A stretch of DNA of 64,000 nucleotides, from the NCBI GenBank assembly GCA_947652115.1, contig OX393570.1:1607421-1671420 (forward strand). The letters are read 5' to 3'. The stretch comes from Blastomussa wellsi (taxonomy: Eukaryota; Cnidaria; Anthozoa; Scleractinia; Plerogyridae). Position 1 is the first letter of the stretch, and each line of letters opens with the position of its first letter. The notes under the pieces were generated by a model, which worked only from the letters and a program-made list of their open reading frames with translations, made no database searches and had not been told where the DNA came from. Below, piece by piece: positions 21,109 to 28,400 of the stretch. The translations under genes were made by a program, and so were the position numbers.

Positions 21109-22599
21109 CGCTGCTTTTTGGCATAGCTCTCAACCAAAAAGGCCACAACAGCCAAAATTAACAGCCATGTGTGTTCTGCCAGAAAACCAATTACCTGGCC
21201 AGCAGCTGTGAAAAGAAAAGAAACAATCGAGCCGAGCAGTCCCGGAAGAAGGGAGGCTGTTTTTTTCGCAATAGCTTTTAACCCGTTTCCCAAAGCTTTG
21301 CCCATTGCCTTCAAAGAGTTGGTGAGGGCGCCAATGACAGCACCAATCGTGACACCTGCGGCAAGAAGGATTGAAGTCACTGTCACGCCGTACTTTTTGA
21401 AGATCTCTTTTACACGCTCACGAAGCGGCATGGCTCTTTCTCTTTCTTCAATTTGTGTTGCCAACCTGGCAAGCTCCTCTTGTCTATCTGCAATTCTCTC
21501 CCTGGCAGCCTCTCTTTCAGAAGGTGAAGCGTTCTCATCATCGATCATCGATCTGTCTTCTTCATTTTGACGTTCCAGTTCTGATTTTCGCTCTTTTTTT
21601 TCGTTAAGATCTTCTGTGTTAATTTTTTCTTGAAGTTTCTCTTCAGTTTCTTTTAATTCGGCATTTTTTTGTGTGAGCTTCCGAATATCTTCTTGCAATT
21701 TTTTGTCATCTTTTGCTGCTTTTCTAGTTTGATCAAGTTTCTTTGCTAATTCTTGATGGTCTTTTTCAAGGTCTTTTTTCTGTTGTTTCAGTTTTTCAAT
21801 TTCTTCTATATCCAATGGCTTATTTGTATCTTCAAGAGCATCTTTCTGTTGTTCAATTTGTCTAATTTTGTTTCTCTTTTCTTCCATTTGTTGTTTTATT
21901 TTTTCAGATTCTTTTGCCATTGATTCTTTTTGTTTCAGTTCTTTTTGTTTTTCTTTCATCTGTTTTTCAAGTTCATAACTTTGTTTCTTCGTTTCTATTA
22001 AATTTTCATTATCAATTTCTAAAGCCTTTCGGCCAAGCACTTTTTTGATGTAGTCCACTATTTTTGCCAATAGCAACAATATCCATAAATTTAATTCCTG
22101 GTTTTGTTTTTGCTTCTTCGGCAGTTGCAAGCCTTAATCCCAATTTAGTTATGTTTGCTTCTGGATATCTTTCTTTGATTAATTCTTTTGCACGTTCGAT
22201 TTCCACATTTTGTACAATATTTATTAATTGTTTAGCTTCTTTATCTTTTCCCTCCTGAGTTAAAATTTCATAATAATTTTCAGCTTTATCTGAGGAATAT
22301 AAATCTGTATGATCGTTTCTTAAAGCTTTCAGTCTTCTTTCAATCTCATCATCTGTTATATATCTTCCACTTGTTCCACCAAAAGATGTTTCTTCAGTAT
22401 AAGATTTATCTGGCAGCCCGCTTTTCTCGTGAGACATTGTTTGCATCTCAATCTCTTGACCTTGAGGCCAAGGTGTGGATGAGACGCCAGGGATAAGAGG
22501 AATTTTTTCATCGGTGGTTTCCTCTTTATCGTCATCATCGTGGTCAATATCATGGTCAAGATCAGGGTCATCGTATCCAAATTCTCCACTTTTAGCCAT
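21105..22599 (-). pseudogene. Polinton coiled-coil/membrane protein gene, split by a frameshift
   Basis: Two overlapping minus-strand frames. The N-terminal one runs 22599 to 22012: 195 residues, an Asp/His-rich acidic start, then charged helices. The second covers about 22130 to 21105, opens only at TTG, and gives a long Lys/Glu/Gln coiled coil (about 170 residues) followed by a Gly/Ala/Leu-rich C-terminus with two or three membrane segments. The two read as one roughly 500-residue protein if one base is lost between 22130 and 22012. The T-run at 22061-22065 is the likeliest site. The start at 22599 has TATATAATTTCGCG just before it. Either a recent disabling mutation, a sequencing error, or programmed +1 shifting explains it. 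Function unknown; a coiled coil plus membrane anchor suggests a structural or scaffold role. Confidence 0.7.
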
Positions 22600-22659
22600 C
22601 GCGAAATTATATATTCAAATTATTTTTATTTAAATATAAATGTCCGGCGTTGTATAAAC
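22600..22659. promoter_or_regulatory. 60-bp divergent promoter region before the capsid gene
   Basis: AT-rich spacer between the minus-strand coiled-coil gene and the plus-strand capsid gene. The plus side ends in TTGTATAAACATG and also contains ATATAAATG 20 bases upstream; the minus side has TATATAATTTCGCGATG. Confidence 0.5.
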
Positions 22660-23910
22660 ATGTCTGTGCAAGCAAACCTTCCTCCAACAAACCAAGAAAA
22701 AATTTTTGGCGGAATGAAAGCCGAGCGCACGGTCAAGCGCATCACTTTTAATCCCAGCGAAGCCAACCCCGGCGAGACGTTGTATGTTTACGTGCCCAAG
22801 CTGAATGAGAACGAGGTCCTCGTGCCAGGCTCGATCTCACTTCTCTTTAACATCGACCTGGCTGGAGGGCACGCCAACAACTTCCTCGTACAAAACGTTT
22901 CCCGTGCTCTTGTCGACAGGCTGACTGTTAAGTACGCTGGAACCATACTGCAGGACACGGTGGGGTATGACATTTTCAAGATCTGGGAGGACCTTTTCCT
23001 CTCACAGGAGGAGCGGGACAACATGCTGCTCGAGGGTATTCAGTCCGAAGACCTCTGCAAGATCCGCTCAAATGCGGGGGATAAAAAAACCTCGGGTGTG
23101 GGCGCGGAAAACGCACTTAACACGGTTTTCGGAACAAAATATCGAATCCAACTGGACCACCAGATCCTGACCGACCACGGCGTTTTCTACCCCAAAGCTC
23201 TTTACCACGACCTCATGTTTGTGCTTACCCTTGCGCCGGCCTCGCAGGTTGTCAAAGGCTCTGACGTAACAAAACTGAAATACAAGCTGACAAACATCCA
23301 GCTCGAGTACGAAATGATGAGGAGCAAGCCTCTGGCGGACGAAGCGCGAAGTGTTTACTCCTCAGGTAAGGAATTCCTTTACGATCATGTTGAGCGGCCA
23401 TTTGTGCACACCTTCTCAAAAGGCACTGACACAAGGATAAACCTCAGAGTAAACTCGCAGAGAAGGTCCCTGAAAGGTCTTCTTCTCCTTTTCGTTGAGC
23501 CTTATGAAGCCGGCACCAGGGATTCAGAAAAGTACTTCAACCCAGACCTGACAAAAGTCACCGTTACGGTGAACGGCAAGCCCAACATGATTTACAATAA
23601 CGGCATCGAAGGAAAGGATATCTGGGGTGAAGTTTACCGCTTCTTTGGTAAGTCAAAAAACAAAACACCGAACATGAATCTGAAAAAGTTTTACACCGAA
23701 AACAAGTTCGGGCTTCTGATAGATCTTCGCTCAATGGAAAGTCAAAAAATTCACGGAAGCGGCACGCGGCTTGTAAACACACAAGATGGAGTCCAGCTTG
23801 AACTCGAGCGGAATGCCAAAAACTCAGGCAACGTGAACTGCCACGTCTTTGTTATCAGTGACTCGCAGATGAATATAATAGGGCAGCAATTAGAAGATGT
23901 GCAGTACTAA
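22660..23910 (+). CDS. Candidate Polinton major capsid protein (double jelly-roll)
   Basis: 416 residues from the ATG at 22660, chosen because TATAAAC directly precedes it; the longer frame upstream opens only at GTG. The sequence is strand-rich throughout without TM segments. Two halves of about 200 residues each match the size of a double jelly-roll major capsid subunit, which builds the hexagonal capsid faces. An internal stretch (YHDLMFVLTLAP ... YKLTNIQLEYEMM) has the alternating pattern expected at the first-to-second barrel join. The packaging ATPase gene follows 4 bases after the stop, the order common in this virus lineage. At 416 residues it is at the short end for the family. G/C-rich third positions contrast with the AT-rich gene to its left. 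The fold is inferred; intact frame seen. Confidence 0.78.
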   Translation: MSVQANLPPTNQEKIFGGMKAERTVKRITFNPSEANPGETLYVYVPKLNENEVLVPGSISLLFNIDLAGGHANNFLVQNVSRALVDRLTVKYAGTILQDTVGYDIFKIWEDLFLSQEERDNMLLEGIQSEDLCKIRSNAGDKKTSGVGAENALNTVFGTKYRIQLDHQILTDHGVFYPKALYHDLMFVLTLAPASQVVKGSDVTKLKYKLTNIQLEYEMMRSKPLADEARSVYSSGKEFLYDHVERPFVHTFSKGTDTRINLRVNSQRRSLKGLLLLFVEPYEAGTRDSEKYFNPDLTKVTVTVNGKPNMIYNNGIEGKDIWGEVYRFFGKSKNKTPNMNLKKFYTENKFGLLIDLRSMESQKIHGSGTRLVNTQDGVQLELERNAKNSGNVNCHVFVISDSQMNIIGQQLEDVQY

Positions 23911-23914
23911 TAAA

Positions 23915-24550
23915 ATGGACACAGGCAACATACCGTTTAACGCTCTCGTAATTGGACCGACTAATTCAGGCAAAACAAAGTTTGTGGTGGATCAGCTCCG
24001 CGGCCCTTTCCGCGGCAAGTTTGACTACATTGCACTCATCTGCCCGACATTCAAACACAACATGACTTTTCATCGTTTCGCTGAGAAAGACCCGCGTTTT
24101 TATGTCGTGGTTTGCGTACAGCATGAAGTTGAAAAATTTTTGAAGTATGTTTACTTTTTTTTGGAGGGCACCAACGCGCTCATTATCCTCGATGACTGCG
24201 CAGCCTCGAAAGATGTGAAAAAGCGCACAGGCGAGCTGGTCGAACTCGCATTCAGCGGCCGCCACGCAGGGATCAGCACGTGGGTGATAACCCAAAAGAT
24301 GACCAGCATCACGGCCTCTTTCCGCGAAAACGCTGCGGCGCTTGTGCTTTTTTACACGCCCTCGTGGAAGACATTGAAAGCGGTTTTTGATGAATTCGCC
24401 GGCGAACTTTCTCAAGATGAATTCAAAGACCTCATTTCAAAATTGAAAGAAACACAGTTCTCCTGCCTTGTGTTCGCACTTCAGTACCCGTTCGGAATAA
24501 AATTCCACACACCTCACCCCTCACCCCAATTAAAAATTAAAAATGAATAA
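23915..24550 (+). CDS. A32/FtsK-HerA-like DNA packaging ATPase
   Basis: 211 residues from the ATG at 23915, in the context TAATAAAATGG, 4 bases after the capsid stop; an upstream in-frame ATG at 23897 lies inside the capsid gene. Walker A is GPTNSGKT near residue 13; Walker B is LIILDDCA near residue 87. An ITQKM segment with a sensor-like Gln follows near residue 126. Known role: the ATP-driven motor that pumps the linear genome into preformed capsids in Polintons, virophages and nucleocytoplasmic large DNA viruses. Length and motif order fit the family and the frame is intact. Confidence 0.92.
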   Translation: MDTGNIPFNALVIGPTNSGKTKFVVDQLRGPFRGKFDYIALICPTFKHNMTFHRFAEKDPRFYVVVCVQHEVEKFLKYVYFFLEGTNALIILDDCAASKDVKKRTGELVELAFSGRHAGISTWVITQKMTSITASFRENAAALVLFYTPSWKTLKAVFDEFAGELSQDEFKDLISKLKETQFSCLVFALQYPFGIKFHTPHPSPQLKIKNE

Positions 24551-24567
24551 AAATTCACAAATATAAA

Positions 24568-25146
24568 ATGGCGGACTTATCAAAACTCGATGACTTGGAC
24601 TTGTCGGGCTTGTACTTGCTTGAAGCTGAGGCAGCGAGCGCGCCCGCCGGCATTGTCCCCGCTGTTGTTTCAACGCAGCCTGATATCCCCGCGATGCGCG
24701 AGCAGTTGGCCCGGCTTGTGTCAACAGGAAAATCAAAAGAAGCCATCGGGGAGCAGCTTTCACACGAGCAAGTGAAACGCCTCTCTGACAAAGATGTCGA
24801 GAAATACACCAAACGCTACCAGGCTTATGTGGGCTCAAAAACAACGGACAGCTTGATCGACAGCATCATTTTTCTTACAACCAAAGCGGTCGGAATGGCC
24901 GTCGACATCGACGACATCAATGCTCTGCAAAAAGATCTGAGAAACGACTGGATCATCAGCAATGAGCTCTCCAACCTGGCCGGCAGCGCCGCTTTGTCTT
25001 GCGGCCGTTTTCTCGCTCTGGCCAACGCAGTGTTGATCACAACAAAACACATTGATTTCAGAGGAGGCCCCTCCGGGGATCCAAAAGTTTGGGACGGACA
25101 GCCTGTGTACATTGCCCCTGAGGTTGACACACCAACTAATGAATAA
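24568..25146 (+). CDS. Polinton orphan protein, 192 aa
   Basis: Not recognised. It is a soluble, mostly helical protein with an acidic, Ala-rich N-terminus (ADLSKLDDLDLSGLYLLEAE) and no transmembrane segment or Cys cluster. It sits 17 bases after the ATPase stop and is preceded by AATATAAAATG, matching the start-proximal motif. A position right after MCP and ATPase suggests an assembly or virion protein; this is inference only. Confidence 0.7.
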   Translation: MADLSKLDDLDLSGLYLLEAEAASAPAGIVPAVVSTQPDIPAMREQLARLVSTGKSKEAIGEQLSHEQVKRLSDKDVEKYTKRYQAYVGSKTTDSLIDSIIFLTTKAVGMAVDIDDINALQKDLRNDWIISNELSNLAGSAALSCGRFLALANAVLITTKHIDFRGGPSGDPKVWDGQPVYIAPEVDTPTNE

Positions 25147-25203
25147 TTACACAGAAGTTGCAAAGTAATATTCAGAATTGAATATTAATTTTGTTTTTAT
25201 ACA

Positions 25204-25722
25204 ATGGCTGAAGAACAACCAACCGCACAAGCAAACCCAGTTGGGCAAGCACCAAACCCTCCGCAGACGAGCCAAGTTACTTCACAAACGCCGGCACCAC
25301 AGACGAGCCAAGTAACTTCACAAACGCCGGTAACAAAGCCCAAAAATCCCAAGCGAGTGGCTGCTGGCAAAGATATTGCAAAAAGAACTCAGGAGGCCCG
25401 CGCAGCGCACAAACAAGCTTATGAAGAGAAAATGGCAAAACAATCTGCACCTGCAGTGGGGGTGGAAACCACAACAGAGCCCGCACCAAAGCCTGCTGCA
25501 GAAAACGGTCTCACCACAAACCAATTGATCGCAATCGCCGGAATTGGCGTCACGCTTCTCACAACTTATGTCAAGCGTGAAGACATCAAGGCCTTTTTCA
25601 AAAAGAACCAGGCAACTTCTGTGGAGCAAGCCCCACAACCAACCCACGTGGATGCGGAACCTTCACCACAGACTCCGAAACCGAAGCCGAAAAAACGTGG
25701 AATTCGGTATATGGATGATTAA
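25204..25722 (+). CDS. Polinton membrane protein, 172 aa, basic with repeats
   Basis: Function unknown. Residues ~17-44 hold two copies of a QTSQVTSQTP unit. Residues ~45-80 are strongly basic (KPKNPKRVAAGKDIAKRTQE). A transmembrane helix lies near residues 105-120 (LIAIAGIGVTLLTTY), followed by a Pro/Lys-rich tail. Preceded by TTTTATACAATG. A short basic single-pass protein could link DNA or capsid to a membrane; inferred. Confidence 0.68.
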   Translation: MAEEQPTAQANPVGQAPNPPQTSQVTSQTPAPQTSQVTSQTPVTKPKNPKRVAAGKDIAKRTQEARAAHKQAYEEKMAKQSAPAVGVETTTEPAPKPAAENGLTTNQLIAIAGIGVTLLTTYVKREDIKAFFKKNQATSVEQAPQPTHVDAEPSPQTPKPKPKKRGIRYMDD

Positions 25723-25830
25723 TTTCATTTGAATTTTTGTTTCGTCATAATTCCACCCGCGCAATGGATGAAGATGTGCCCAAAAAAAAAAATTTCTTTT
25801 GAACTTTTATTTTTTTCTTTCATACCAAAC

Positions 25831-26226
25831 ATGTCTGACAACAAGCTCGTTAAAACCGTTCTGGATGCCGCGACTCTCGTTGGCCTCACTGTTGGCATTG
25901 AGTGGGTTGCCAAAAAAGCGTTCAGGATAATTTTTACAGATGACCCTTCAGATTCTGTCGAAAACTTCGCAATGTTCACTGTAACAGAATTGAAAAATTT
26001 TATAAATACAACAGAAATTATTGTGAAAAAATATGAAGAAGCAATCAAAACGATCCGGAGAGAATTGGAAGAAGCATTGAAAATGTTGAGAGAGGAAAAC
26101 ACGGAAGAGGAGACAGTAAAAAATAAAATAGAACAATTGAATGAATTGGAAAGGCTCAGGGATTATGAAATGGATGAGCTTAAATGTTCGAAAAAACAAT
26201 TGAAAGACAAGTTGAGATGTTTTTAA
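25831..26226 (+). CDS. Duplicated Polinton small protein, copy 1, with replaced C-terminus (131 aa)
   Basis: The first ~50 residues are nearly the same as in the next gene (MSDNKLVKTVLDAATLVGLT...), including the upstream leader. After FAMFT the sequence switches to an unrelated Glu/Lys/Arg-rich coiled coil of about 80 residues. Shared block about 25778-25981; unique part 25982-26226. The chimera suggests a tandem duplication followed by replacement or invasion of the tail. Function unknown. The start is the first ATG after a pyrimidine-rich leader and is the same in both copies. Confidence 0.6.
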   Translation: MSDNKLVKTVLDAATLVGLTVGIEWVAKKAFRIIFTDDPSDSVENFAMFTVTELKNFINTTEIIVKKYEEAIKTIRRELEEALKMLREENTEEETVKNKIEQLNELERLRDYEMDELKCSKKQLKDKLRCF

Positions 26227-26260
26227 TCAAAACAAGTTGAGATGTTTGTAATCAAAAAAT
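26209..26260. repeat. Tandem repeat across the copy-1 stop codon
   Basis: The word CAAGTTGAGATGTTT plus about ten following bases occurs twice in a row, first spanning the end of the 131-residue gene and again just after its stop. A slippage-type duplication at the join. Confidence 0.7.
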
Positions 26261-26317
26261 GAAAGTTGCCAAAAAAAATTTCTTTTGAACTTTTATTTTT
26301 TTTCTTTCATACCAAAC

Positions 26318-26539
26318 ATGTCTGACAACAAGCTCGTTAAAACCGTTCTGGATGCCGCGACTCTCGTTGGCCTCACAGCAGGCATTGGGTGGGTTGCCAA
26401 AAAAGCGTTCAGGAGAAGTTTTACAGATGACCCTTCAGATTCTGTCGAAAACTTCGCAATGTTCACTGGTGTGATGGCAGGCAGCATCTGGCTCAAGAAG
26501 TACCTGGAGGACCAGAAAATCTTACCCGACAAACTTTGA
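26318..26539 (+). CDS. Polinton small membrane protein, copy 2 (73 aa)
   Basis: The probably ancestral form of the duplicated gene. The N-terminal ~50 residues equal copy 1 with a few substitutions (GLTAGIGWVAKKAFRRSF versus GLTVGIEWVAKKAFRIIF); the C-terminus is short and amphipathic (GVMAGSIWLKKYLEDQK). Weakly hydrophobic segments at about 12-28 and 50-60. Function unknown. The 200-bp duplicated block includes the T-rich leader, so both copies should be expressed alike. Confidence 0.65.
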   Translation: MSDNKLVKTVLDAATLVGLTAGIGWVAKKAFRRSFTDDPSDSVENFAMFTGVMAGSIWLKKYLEDQKILPDKL

Positions 26540-26575
26540 GAAAATCATTTGAAAAATGCCGCCGATTTTATAATC

Positions 26576-27001
26576 ATGGCAAGTATAGCAATTATGGTTG
26601 GCGGGGCTGTGTTGAACGCAGCGGCTTTCATCGGCGGCAATTATCTGGCGAAGGCTTTTGGAGACAGTGACAAGGCCGCTCTTGAAGAAAAAGAGCGCCA
26701 CGACCGAGCTCTCGAGGCGTATCAAGCTGCGTACGCAAAATATTCGCGCGACCGCACCAAACTTCTCGACTGGATTGCAACAAACGAGCACATAAAAGCG
26801 GAAGCCAAGCAGAACTTCACCAACACTGACTACGCTTTCAAACTTTATAACAAGGCGCATCCTGAAGAGCAAATGGCTCCTCCCAAAGAGCCCAAATTTT
26901 CTGATTTTTATCAACCAAGCCAGCAGCAAAAAAATGGTGAACTCATGTTTGTCGGGGCCGGGGCTCTCGCTTTGGGCTACGCTGCTCTCCGGTTCTTTTA
27001 A
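26576..27001 (+). CDS. Polinton two-TM protein, 141 aa
   Basis: Not recognised. One membrane segment lies at the N-terminus (ASIAIMVGGAVLNAAAFIGG), then a charged helical middle of about 80 residues (ERHDRALEAYQAAYAKYSRD), then a second segment at the C-terminus (FVGAGALALGYAALRFF). The longer frame upstream opens only at TTG; the ATG at 26576 has TTTTATAATC directly before it, the element's start motif. Likely a membrane or virion-membrane protein by topology. Confidence 0.65.
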   Translation: MASIAIMVGGAVLNAAAFIGGNYLAKAFGDSDKAALEEKERHDRALEAYQAAYAKYSRDRTKLLDWIATNEHIKAEAKQNFTNTDYAFKLYNKAHPEEQMAPPKEPKFSDFYQPSQQQKNGELMFVGAGALALGYAALRFF

Positions 27002-27027
27002 ACTTTTTTTCACCTCTTTTATATGGA
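27001..27027 (+). promoter_or_regulatory. Start-proximal promoter motif, copy 1 of an identical 27-mer
   Basis: Reads AACTTTTTTTCACCTCTTTT, then ATATGGA, and contains the ATG of the 47-residue gene. The identical 27 bases recur at 27173-27199 over the integrase start. Confidence 0.6.
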
Positions 27028-27166
27028 TTTCTACTGTGTGAATGAGAAGAAGATCACCCCCAACGTTCGTGGGAGTGAAAGACTCGGAAAAACCAAAAAT
27101 GGGCAAACCTTTCTGAAAGTCAAATGCGCCTCTTGCGGGAAAACCAAAACAAGATTCATCTGCTAA
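27023..27166 (+). CDS. 47-aa Cys-containing zinc-ribbon-like protein
   Basis: A tiny frame, MDFYCVNEKKITPN... ending in KCASCGKTKTRFIC. Cys at residues 5, 35, 38 and 47, so a CxxC plus two flanking Cys could bind one zinc. Strongly basic. This resembles the very small YC...C-x-x-C zinc-ribbon proteins (DUF5679-like) often found in Polintons, virophages and large DNA viruses; the usual first CxxC is reduced to a single Cys here. It starts inside the identical 27-mer that also precedes the integrase, which supports it as a real gene. Confidence 0.65.
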   Translation: MDFYCVNEKKITPNVRGSERLGKTKNGQTFLKVKCASCGKTKTRFIC

Positions 27167-27172
27167 CATTTA

Positions 27173-27199
27173 AACTTTTTTTCACCTCTTTTATATGGA
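27173..27199 (+). promoter_or_regulatory. Start-proximal promoter motif, copy 2 of an identical 27-mer
   Basis: Same 27 bases as 27001-27027, here over the integrase start codon (27195). It lies between the stop of the 47-residue gene and the integrase. Confidence 0.6.
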
Positions 27200-28172
27200 C
27201 ACCAAACTCGCGAAGATATACTACAGCCCTGGCGGCTATTGGAAAGGCATTGCCGCCATCAAAAAACTGGCCGCGGCTGCAAAAGTCCCGGAAGACACCG
27301 CAAAAAATTGGTTGATCAAGCAAGCCCTCTGGCAGATTTTCCTTCCTGCGCCGAAGCATATACCTCGACCGAAATTCGACGTGTCCTTACCCAACAAGGT
27401 CCAGCCTCACGATAAACTGCCTCGCGGTCGCAAAGTCTGGAAATACGCTCTGAACGTTGTCGACGTGGCCAGCCGTTTCAAAGAGTCCGAACCCTTGACC
27501 TCGAAAAATTCTGATGAGGTTGCTCAGGCTTTTCAGAAAATTTACAAGCGCGGCCCTTTGAAATGGCCTGAAATGTTGCAAGTTGACCCTGGGCGAGAAT
27601 TCATGGGTGAAGTGACGAAAGTCATGGAAAATCACAAAACTTTCATCCGGCGCGGGCGCGTCAACATTCACCGCGATCAGGCCATTGTTGAACGTTTCAA
27701 CCGCACCCTTGCCGAACGCCTGTTCGGTCACCAGTATGCCGTGGAAATGCGGCTGCCTGAGGGTCAGCGGTCCAGGGCATGGGTGAAAAGGCTTCCTGAA
27801 GTTGTTTCGGCTTTGAACAACGAAGTGACCAGCCTTATCGGAAAGAAACCTGCTGTTGCAATCAAAGAGAAATCTGTTTATTCGAAACCTTCGACTGCTT
27901 ATCACAGACCTGTTGGAAAGGATGAAAAAATCCTGCCATATCTTGTTCAGGTTCGTCATCTTTACGAACCTGGTGAGCTTGAAGGAGGGAAAAAAAGAGC
28001 AACGGATCCGATTTGGTCTTTGAAAGTTTTCACCATTGAAAAACTTTTACAAAAACCGGATCAGCCCGTTCTGTACTATTTGCATGATGGACCCAAGCGC
28101 GGTTTTGTGCGTGAAGAGCTGCAGATTGTGCCAAAAAACACAGTTCTCCCGCCATCCAGCGTGGACAGTTGA
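27195..28172 (+). CDS. Polinton retroviral-type integrase (rve/DDE), probably catalytically impaired
   Basis: 325 residues. The rve core lies at about residues 65-190. The second catalytic Asp is in LQVDPGREF (about residue 131) and the Glu is in IVERFNRTL, 34 residues later, the normal D-x34/35-E spacing. Before the YALNVVDVASRF strand, where the family has a strand bearing the first catalytic Asp, the text goes straight from PNKV to QPHDKLPRG, so that strand looks shortened and its Asp missing; the remaining Asp of PHD would be oddly placed. A C-terminal chromo/SH3-like part (YYLHDGPKRGFVREEL) is present. Role: cuts and joins element ends to target DNA, leaving the 5-6-bp duplication seen at the borders. 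Confidence 0.9.
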   Translation: MDTKLAKIYYSPGGYWKGIAAIKKLAAAAKVPEDTAKNWLIKQALWQIFLPAPKHIPRPKFDVSLPNKVQPHDKLPRGRKVWKYALNVVDVASRFKESEPLTSKNSDEVAQAFQKIYKRGPLKWPEMLQVDPGREFMGEVTKVMENHKTFIRRGRVNIHRDQAIVERFNRTLAERLFGHQYAVEMRLPEGQRSRAWVKRLPEVVSALNNEVTSLIGKKPAVAIKEKSVYSKPSTAYHRPVGKDEKILPYLVQVRHLYEPGELEGGKKRATDPIWSLKVFTIEKLLQKPDQPVLYYLHDGPKRGFVREELQIVPKNTVLPPSSVDS

Positions 28173-28193
28173 ACAAACAAATGAAATTTCAAA

Positions 28194-28400
28194 ATGGGCC
28201 GTGGACGCAACGGTGTTATTGTTCAAACCTCAAGCAAAGGAAAAAAACGCGCCATCAAAGAGCTTTCCAATAATGCATGCTCTGTTGTTTTTCAAAAACC
28301 CTGCCCATCCTGTGAAAAGGAAGTCATTTTTCTTGATCAAGCCATTGTGAATTATTTACAAAGTTTGGACCCGCGTGAGGTGGCTCAAACATTAAAGTGA
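28194..28400 (+). CDS. Small Cys-pair protein, 68 aa
   Basis: MGRGRNGVIVQTSSKGKKRA at the start (basic), with one Cys near residue 29 and a CPSC pair near residue 37. It follows the integrase by 21 bases and overlaps the 3' end of the convergent polymerase gene by 16 bases. The start-proximal motif is not obvious here, so confidence is lower. Possibly a DNA-binding accessory protein; function not known. Confidence 0.5.
   Translation: MGRGRNGVIVQTSSKGKKRAIKELSNNACSVVFQKPCPSCEKEVIFLDQAIVNYLQSLDPREVAQTLK

Noticed and set aside
22540..22659. 40-residue N-terminal extension of the capsid protein
   Set aside because: Opens only at GTG and overlaps the divergent gene; the TATAAAC-ATG at 22660 is the better start.
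23966..24415. 149-residue minus-strand frame
   Set aside because: Shadow of the packaging ATPase; no domain and Arg/Ala-biased composition.
27387..27959. 190-residue minus-strand frame
   Set aside because: Shadow of the integrase gene.
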